In this document: positions 7,419 through 10,903 of the stretch, in pieces
Layout of the letters: the number at the start of each line of letters is the position of its first letter
Position numbering within the stretch: the stretch's first letter is position 1
Made by a program: the position numbers and the translations under genes
From: an uncultured bacterium
GTDB taxonomy: Bacteria > Oederibacteriota > PGYV01 > CAILUR01
DNA: 10,903 nt
Direction: 5' to 3'
Assembly: GCA_903837445.1 (NCBI GenBank)
Contig: CAILUR010000166.1
Location: forward strand, 1 to 10,903
The notes under the pieces: model-generated
Told to the model about the DNA's origin: nothing
Seen by the model: only the letters and a program-made list of their open reading frames with translations
Databases searched by the model: none

Positions 7419-9527
7419 TTATAACTTAAACATCATCGCAGTGTAACTTGGCACTGGCCAAAGGGTTTCGGGGAGAATTGACTCGAGGGCATCTATGTCT
7501 TCTCTAAGTTCTGCCATTGCGGTAAAAACTTTATCCCTAAAGATTTCGGCTTTTGCAGTGGCCTCTTCAGTTTCTTTTGCTTTGATGGTGACCTCTTCCA
7601 GTTTTACAAGTTTCTTGTTGGCCGAATCTAAAAGATTGGAAACTTTGTCTAAAAGTTCCGTGGCCACTGAAGGATTTCCTTTTGCTGTCTTTACTTCATT
7701 TACAGTAGAGGCAAGCTCGCGGGTGAAGTGAAGCACTGATGGAATGTAAAGTCTTTTTACCATTTGTACCGCTGTCTGCGCTTCGATGTTTATCTGTTTC
7801 GCGTATTGTTCCATATAGATATCAAATCTGGAGTGGAGTTCTTCTTTTGAAAGGACTTCGTATTTAGCAAAAAGGTCTGTAGCTTTTTTTGTAGCAAAAG
7901 ATTTTATGGCATCTACGGTATTTTTGATATTTGGGAGGCCGCGTTTGGCAGCTTCTTTTACCCATTCTTCGGAGTAATTATTTCCGTTGAAGACTACCCG
8001 TATATTATTTTTTACCATATCTCTTACTATTTTGACTATCTCTTCATTTACATCTTTTGCTCCTTCCAAACGAGTGGCTATCTCATCAAGTGCTTCTGCC
8101 ACTATGGTGTTTAGGACTATGTTCGCATTGGAGATAGACATAGAAGACCCTACCATACGGAACTCAAATTTGTTGCCTGTAAAAGCGAAAGGGGAAGTTC
8201 TGTTTCTGTCAGTATTATCTTTTGGTAAATCAGGCAGAGTGTCCACGCCCATTTTAATAAAGACCTTACCTTTGGCTTCTACTTTTTGTCCTTTTGCGAT
8301 TTTGTCAAGCATATCGGTTAAGTCATCGCCGAGGAAAATGGAAATTATGGCAGGAGGCGCTTCATTGGCTCCTAACCTATGGTCATTTCCGGAAGTGGCA
8401 GCAGAGGCCCTGAGGAGGTCAGCATGTCTGTCCACTGCAGTAATGAGGGCTGAAAGAAACATTAAAAATTGTTTGTTCTGATGAGGGGTGTTGCCTGGGT
8501 CAAGCAGGTTGAGGCCATCATCTGTGCCGAGTGACCAGTTATTGTGCTTGCCTGAACCATTGACGCCTTTATAAGGTTTCTCGTGTAGGAGGCATACAAA
8601 GTCGTTTCTCAGAGCTACTTTTTGCATGGTCTCCATAACAAGCTGATTGTGGTCGGTGGCGGCGTTTGTCAGGCCATAAACTGGGGCCATTTCAAACTGG
8701 GCAGGGGCGACTTCGTTATGTTTTGTTTTGGAAGCAATTCCCATTTTCCAAAGTTCTATGTCTAAGTCTTTCATATAGTCGGCGACACGGTCCTTGATAG
8801 AAGCAAAATAATGGTCTTCGAGTTCTTGGCCTTTAGGTGCAGGCGCCCCGAAAAGGGTTCTGCCACAAAGCATAAGATCAAGGCGTTTTAAAAAATATTT
8901 TTTATCCACGAGAAAATATTCTTGTTCTGGGCCAACAGTGGAAATAACTTTTTTTGTTTTTTTATTTCCGAGCGCCTTTGTCACCCTGAGAGACTGTTCG
9001 GAAACAGCTTCCATAGAACGCAGGAGCGGTACTTTGGCGTCAAGCGCCACACCATTGTAGGAATAAAATGCGGTGGGAATACAAAGGGTGACATCTCCGC
9101 CGGCATCTTCTTTTAAAAAAGCAGGAGAAGTAGGATCCCAGGCAGTATAACCGCGCGCTTCAAAAGTAGAACGCAGTCCACCACTTGGAAAAGAGGAAGC
9201 ATCTGGCTCACCTTTTATAAGTTGTTTGCCTTCAAACTCCATAATAACTCCGCCGTCAGCGGTGGGATTAATAAAGGAATCGTGTTTTTCGGCAGTGGAA
9301 CCTGTGAGGGGTTGAAACCAGTGCGTGTAATGGCTGGCGCCTTTTTTAATCGCCCAAAGTTTCATTTCTTCGGCTACAATGTCGGCAACTTCTTTTGTAA
9401 GAGGTGCGCCGGTTTCAATAACTTTTCTTATCGCCGCATAACCAGTTTTTGGAAGGACTTTTCTCATGACTTTGTCGTTAAACACATTAGAACCAAAAAT
9501 TTCTGCTACATTGATTTTCTGTCTCAT
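7419..9527 (-). CDS. glnN: Type III glutamine synthetase
   Basis: ATP-dependent ligation of ammonium to glutamate giving glutamine, the entry point for ammonium assimilation; GSIII is a large cytosolic oligomer distinct from GSI (glnA). At 702 residues it has the GSIII size, well above the roughly 450-470 of GSI. Family features in order: N-terminal GSIII region with HYTHWFQPLTG (66-76) and DGGVIMEFEGKQLIKGEPDASSFP split across 91-114; TVGPEQEYFLVD (197-208) and NEVAPAQFEMAP (271-282) with metal/glutamate acidic residues; GSGKHNNWSLGT (324-335), the ATP/glutamate His region; LGANEAPPAIISIF (385-398); NRTSPFAFTGNKFEFR (442-457), with substrate Arg and metal Glu. A helical C-terminal extension (about 500-702) matches the family. 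The ATG at 9527 has GGGGTG five bases before it. A long structured leader precedes it, and no other nitrogen genes are adjacent. Confidence 0.97.
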   Translation of the reverse strand: MRQKINVAEIFGSNVFNDKVMRKVLPKTGYAAIRKVIETGAPLTKEVADIVAEEMKLWAIKKGASHYTHWFQPLTGSTAEKHDSFINPTADGGVIMEFEGKQLIKGEPDASSFPSGGLRSTFEARGYTAWDPTSPAFLKEDAGGDVTLCIPTAFYSYNGVALDAKVPLLRSMEAVSEQSLRVTKALGNKKTKKVISTVGPEQEYFLVDKKYFLKRLDLMLCGRTLFGAPAPKGQELEDHYFASIKDRVADYMKDLDIELWKMGIASKTKHNEVAPAQFEMAPVYGLTNAATDHNQLVMETMQKVALRNDFVCLLHEKPYKGVNGSGKHNNWSLGTDDGLNLLDPGNTPHQNKQFLMFLSALITAVDRHADLLRASAATSGNDHRLGANEAPPAIISIFLGDDLTDMLDKIAKGQKVEAKGKVFIKMGVDTLPDLPKDNTDRNRTSPFAFTGNKFEFRMVGSSMSISNANIVLNTIVAEALDEIATRLEGAKDVNEEIVKIVRDMVKNNIRVVFNGNNYSEEWVKEAAKRGLPNIKNTVDAIKSFATKKATDLFAKYEVLSKEELHSRFDIYMEQYAKQINIEAQTAVQMVKRLYIPSVLHFTRELASTVNEVKTAKGNPSVATELLDKVSNLLDSANKKLVKLEEVTIKAKETEEATAKAEIFRDKVFTAMAELREDIDALESILPETLWPVPSYTAMMFKL

Positions 9528-9795
9528 TTTAACACCCCGTAAATTTTTAAAATTTTTGGGCAGGTTGTGGTGCCGAGCGCTTATACACGTGGCGACACAA
9601 ATAGAGCCCTTTTTTTACCCTTGAAACGGGATAAAATATTACACTTTCTAAAGAACGGTACTTTGTTTTAATCGGCTAGATTCCGGACTCACGGTCAATG
9701 TGGTTTCCCACTGTGAATTTGGCTTAAGTTTTATCGGTCTGACAGACAATGTCATTACCGGAAGTTAAAAGCTATTAAAACTTCAAAGTTTTAAT
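9528..9795 (-). promoter_or_regulatory. Long structured 5' leader of glnN, candidate cis-regulatory RNA
   Basis: From the predicted start near 9795 to the ATG is about 268 nt without a convincing gene. Hairpins in transcript order: GAAGTT/AACTTC (9784-9761); CGGT, GACA / TGTC, ACCG (9760-9735); TCA-GTGG-GAAA loop-CCAC-TGA (9716-9695); CCC/GGG (9630-9618); TTGTG..GCC / GGC..CACAA (9600-9565); and CCC-AAATTT / AAATTT-GGGG (9560-9535), which pairs the glnN Shine-Dalgarno. GGGC at 9609-9606 could instead pair with GCCC at 9561-9558 and free it. The stretch at 9690-9673 matches the remembered cobalamin B12-box consensus at 14 of 18 positions, but I cannot find the rest of that riboswitch core. The motif CCGAT(T)AAAAC occurs twice (9737-9728, 9675-9665). 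Ligand and function are unknown. Confidence 0.45.
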
Positions 9796-9801
9796 AAATC
9801 A

Positions 9802-9830
9802 TTTATAACATAAGTGAGAGTTGAAGTCAA
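9802..9830 (-). promoter_or_regulatory. Strong sigma70-type promoter of glnN
   Basis: On the minus strand TTGACT (9830-9825), a 17-base spacer and TATAAA (9807-9802), with TG just before the -10 giving an extended form. Each box matches the consensus at five of six positions. It predicts transcription starting near 9795 and so a leader of about 270 nt. Confidence 0.75.
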
Positions 9831-9868
9831 TAAGCTGAAAAAAGCGAACCTTGGAAATTGAAGGAAAG

Positions 9869-9954
9869 TGGTGCGGATGGTGGGAGTTGAACCCACATAC
9901 CCTTGCGGGCGCTAGAACCTGAATCTAGTGCGTCTGCCATTTCGCCACATCCGC
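9869..9954 (-). tRNA. tRNA-Leu (anticodon CAG)
   Basis: The minus strand folds into a class II cloverleaf of 86 nt with encoded CCA (9871-9869). The acceptor stem is GCGGATG with CATCCGC. The D arm begins TGGCGAAATGGCAGACGC. The anticodon stem CTAGA/TCTAG encloses loop TTCAGGT, so the anticodon is CAG, reading leucine CUG. A long variable arm (CCC-GCAA-GGG) is diagnostic of Leu/Ser/Tyr, and the T arm is GTGGG-TTCAACT-CCCAC. A weak 4-bp hairpin (9864-9849) and six U residues (9843-9838) downstream might end its transcript before the glnN promoter. Confidence 0.97.
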
Positions 9955-9979
9955 ATTATTGTGTTGCGGCAGTAGAGTA

Positions 9980-10008
9980 TTTATACCAAAAGGAAAGAAG
10001 TATGACAA
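9980..10008 (-). promoter_or_regulatory. Sigma70-type promoter of tRNA-Leu
   Basis: On the minus strand TTGTCA (10008-10003), a 17-base spacer and TATAAA (9985-9980), about 25 bases before the mature tRNA 5' end. Both boxes match the consensus at five of six positions. Confidence 0.68.
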
Positions 10009-10040
10009 GCAGTATTTTGTTTAATAAATAAGGGGATAGC

Positions 10041-10064
10041 GAGGTCTGGCAAAAGCCCCACCTC
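10041..10064. other. Inverted repeat between the divergent tRNA-Leu and ribD promoters
   Basis: GAGGT-ct-GGC-AAAA-GCC-cc-ACCTC is an interrupted 8-bp palindrome lying 11 bases before the ribD -35 box and upstream of the tRNA promoter. There is no T tract on either side, so it is not an intrinsic terminator. It could be an operator or a chance feature. Confidence 0.35.
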
Positions 10065-10074
10065 AAAACAAAAA

Positions 10075-10103
10075 TTGTAAATGTTACCGTTTTTGTGTAT
10101 AAT
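10075..10103 (+). promoter_or_regulatory. Strong sigma70-type promoter of ribD
   Basis: TTGTAA (10075-10080), a 17-base spacer and a perfect TATAAT (10098-10103) preceded by TGTG. The predicted start near 10110 leaves a leader of only about 25 nt, too short for an FMN riboswitch, and no RFN-element sequence is seen in the gap. Confidence 0.78.
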
Positions 10104-10120
10104 TTTAACATATCATTCAT

Positions 10121-10127
10121 AGAGAGG
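10121..10127 (+). promoter_or_regulatory. Ribosome binding site selecting the TTG start of ribD
   Basis: AGAGAGG ends six bases before TTG 10134-10136. The first in-frame ATG (10155) has no such site and would remove the conserved start of the deaminase domain, so this site decides the start. Confidence 0.7.
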
Positions 10128-10133
10128 TTTATT

Positions 10134-10903
10134 TTGAATAAAGACGAATTTTTTATGAGATACGCACTCGCCTTGGCAGAGAAGGCGAAAGGTCATACTT
10201 CCCCCAACCCTATGGTGGGGTGTGTGATAGTTAAAAATGGGGAAGTGCTTGCCAATGGCTACCATAAGCGGGCGGGCTTGCCTCACGCTGAGGCAGAGGC
10301 TTTGGCAAAAATTAGGTATAAGGCAAAAGGCGCGACCCTTTATGTAAACCTTGAACCGTGCTCACACTTTGGGAAAACACCTCCGTGTGCTGATGCTATT
10401 GTAAAATATGGGATTAAAAAAGTAGTGGCGGCTATGACCGACCCGCACTCCCTGGTTAAGGGTGAGGGTTTTGATATTTTGAGGAAAAATAAAATTCAAG
10501 TAGTTAATGGAGTTCTGGAAAAGGAAGCGCGAGAACTCAACAGAGTTTTTATTAAAAACAAAGAACAGGGGTTGCCGTATATCATTATGAAAGCGGGGAT
10601 AAGCCTTGATGGTAAGATAGCACTGTCAAATGGGACCTCACAGTGGATAACAGGGGAAGCCACTAGACAAAAAAATCAGGAACTGCGTTTGGAAAATGAT
10701 GCTATAGCGGTAGGCATTGGGACTATATTAAAGGACAATCCTTTTTTGGATTGCCGAACAGATAAAACAAAAAAGATAAAAAAAGTTATTTTTGACAGCC
10801 ACGGCCGACTTGATATAACTGCAAATATTTTTAAATATGCTGCCCCAAAAGATGTTTTTGTTTTTACGCAAACTATGCCAAAGGCTAAAATAAAACTTTT
10901 TGA
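10134..10903 (+). CDS. ribD: Bifunctional riboflavin deaminase/reductase RibD, 3' end outside the window
   Basis: RibD carries out two steps of riboflavin synthesis in the cytosol: deamination of the pyrimidine amine from GTP, then NADPH-dependent reduction of its ribosyl group. Open from TTG at 10134 to the window edge: 256 codons, so roughly 100 residues of a usual 360-370 are missing. The deaminase domain (about 1-140) begins with DEFFMRYALALAEKAKG and SPNPMVGCVIV, as in the family. It has the zinc/catalytic set HAE (H51, E53) and EPCSHFGKTPPC (C76, C85). The reductase domain starts near 148 with PYIIMKAGISLDGKIA (148-163), then SQWITG and a region IAVGIGTILKDNPFL. All visible key residues are intact. 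It has its own promoter and no FMN riboswitch; ribE, ribBA or ribH may follow outside the window. Confidence 0.96.
   Translation, partial: MNKDEFFMRYALALAEKAKGHTSPNPMVGCVIVKNGEVLANGYHKRAGLPHAEAEALAKIRYKAKGATLYVNLEPCSHFGKTPPCADAIVKYGIKKVVAAMTDPHSLVKGEGFDILRKNKIQVVNGVLEKEARELNRVFIKNKEQGLPYIIMKAGISLDGKIALSNGTSQWITGEATRQKNQELRLENDAIAVGIGTILKDNPFLDCRTDKTKKIKKVIFDSHGRLDITANIFKYAAPKDVFVFTQTMPKAKIKLF

Noticed and set aside
7987..8481. 164-codon plus-strand frame inside glnN
   Set aside because: It lies wholly antisense to a strongly conserved GSIII gene, is rich in Ser/Thr/Phe as expected of a complementary frame, has no good ribosome site and resembles no family I know.
9222..9542. 106-codon plus-strand frame over the 5' end of glnN
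   Set aside because: It is antisense to the conserved GSIII N terminus and has no family features.
9838..9864. Weak terminator after tRNA-Leu (minus strand)
   Set aside because: The stem is only CCTT/AAGG and is separated from the U run by five bases, so it is mentioned with the tRNA and not called.
9869..9954. tRNA-Leu as an integration site
   Set aside because: No integrase, no repeated tRNA 3' end and no foreign-looking genes are next to it.
1..10903. CRISPR arrays, insertion sequences, toxin-antitoxin or phage defence genes
   Set aside because: There are no regularly spaced repeats, no transposase or terminal inverted repeats, and every sizeable frame is explained by the listed genes.

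Overview
The window looks like ordinary bacterial chromosome from an AT-rich organism (by eye roughly 40% GC) that uses the standard code, clear Shine-Dalgarno sites and sigma70-type promoters with 17-base spacers. No replication, phage, transposon or CRISPR signal is visible. The gene set (type III glutamine synthetase, HtpX, RsmB, RibD, a GT-C membrane glycosyltransferase and a rhodanese/MauE pair) does not fix the phylum. A little-cultured Gram-negative lineage is possible, but that is a guess.

Layout. (1) Positions 2-3724, plus strand: an envelope-type cluster of a GT39/ArnT-like membrane glycosyltransferase whose reading frame is open at the window edge, an exported protein with a degenerate transglutaminase-like core, and a family 2 glycosyltransferase preceded by a short GC-richer leader that may encode a 29-residue peptide. 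(2) 3727-4865, minus strand: a membrane-anchored extracytoplasmic rhodanese followed by a MauE/DoxX-like membrane protein, with stop and start codons overlapping as TAATG; this is probably a thiol/sulfur redox module. It ends 2 bases from the convergent glycosyltransferase gene. (3) 4866-5119: a divergent promoter region. (4) 5120-7304, plus strand: htpX (membrane zinc protease) and rsmB (16S rRNA m5C methyltransferase), 4 bases apart. (5) 7358-7389: a strong hairpin able to terminate both rsmB and the convergent glnN. (6) 7419-9830, minus strand: glnN (type III glutamine synthetase) behind a good promoter and a leader of about 270 nt with several hairpins. The last hairpin can mask the glnN ribosome binding site, and an alternative pairing could release it. 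(7) 9869-9954, minus strand: tRNA-Leu(CAG) with its own promoter. (8) 10075 to the end, plus strand: a promoter and a 3'-truncated ribD starting at TTG; no FMN riboswitch precedes it.

The operons look functionally independent: envelope glycosylation, extracytoplasmic redox, membrane quality control with rRNA modification, ammonium assimilation and riboflavin synthesis. I see no convincing new multi-gene system. The best candidate for something undescribed is the structured glnN leader; next are the transglutaminase-like protein lacking its catalytic histidine and the rhodanese-MauE pair.
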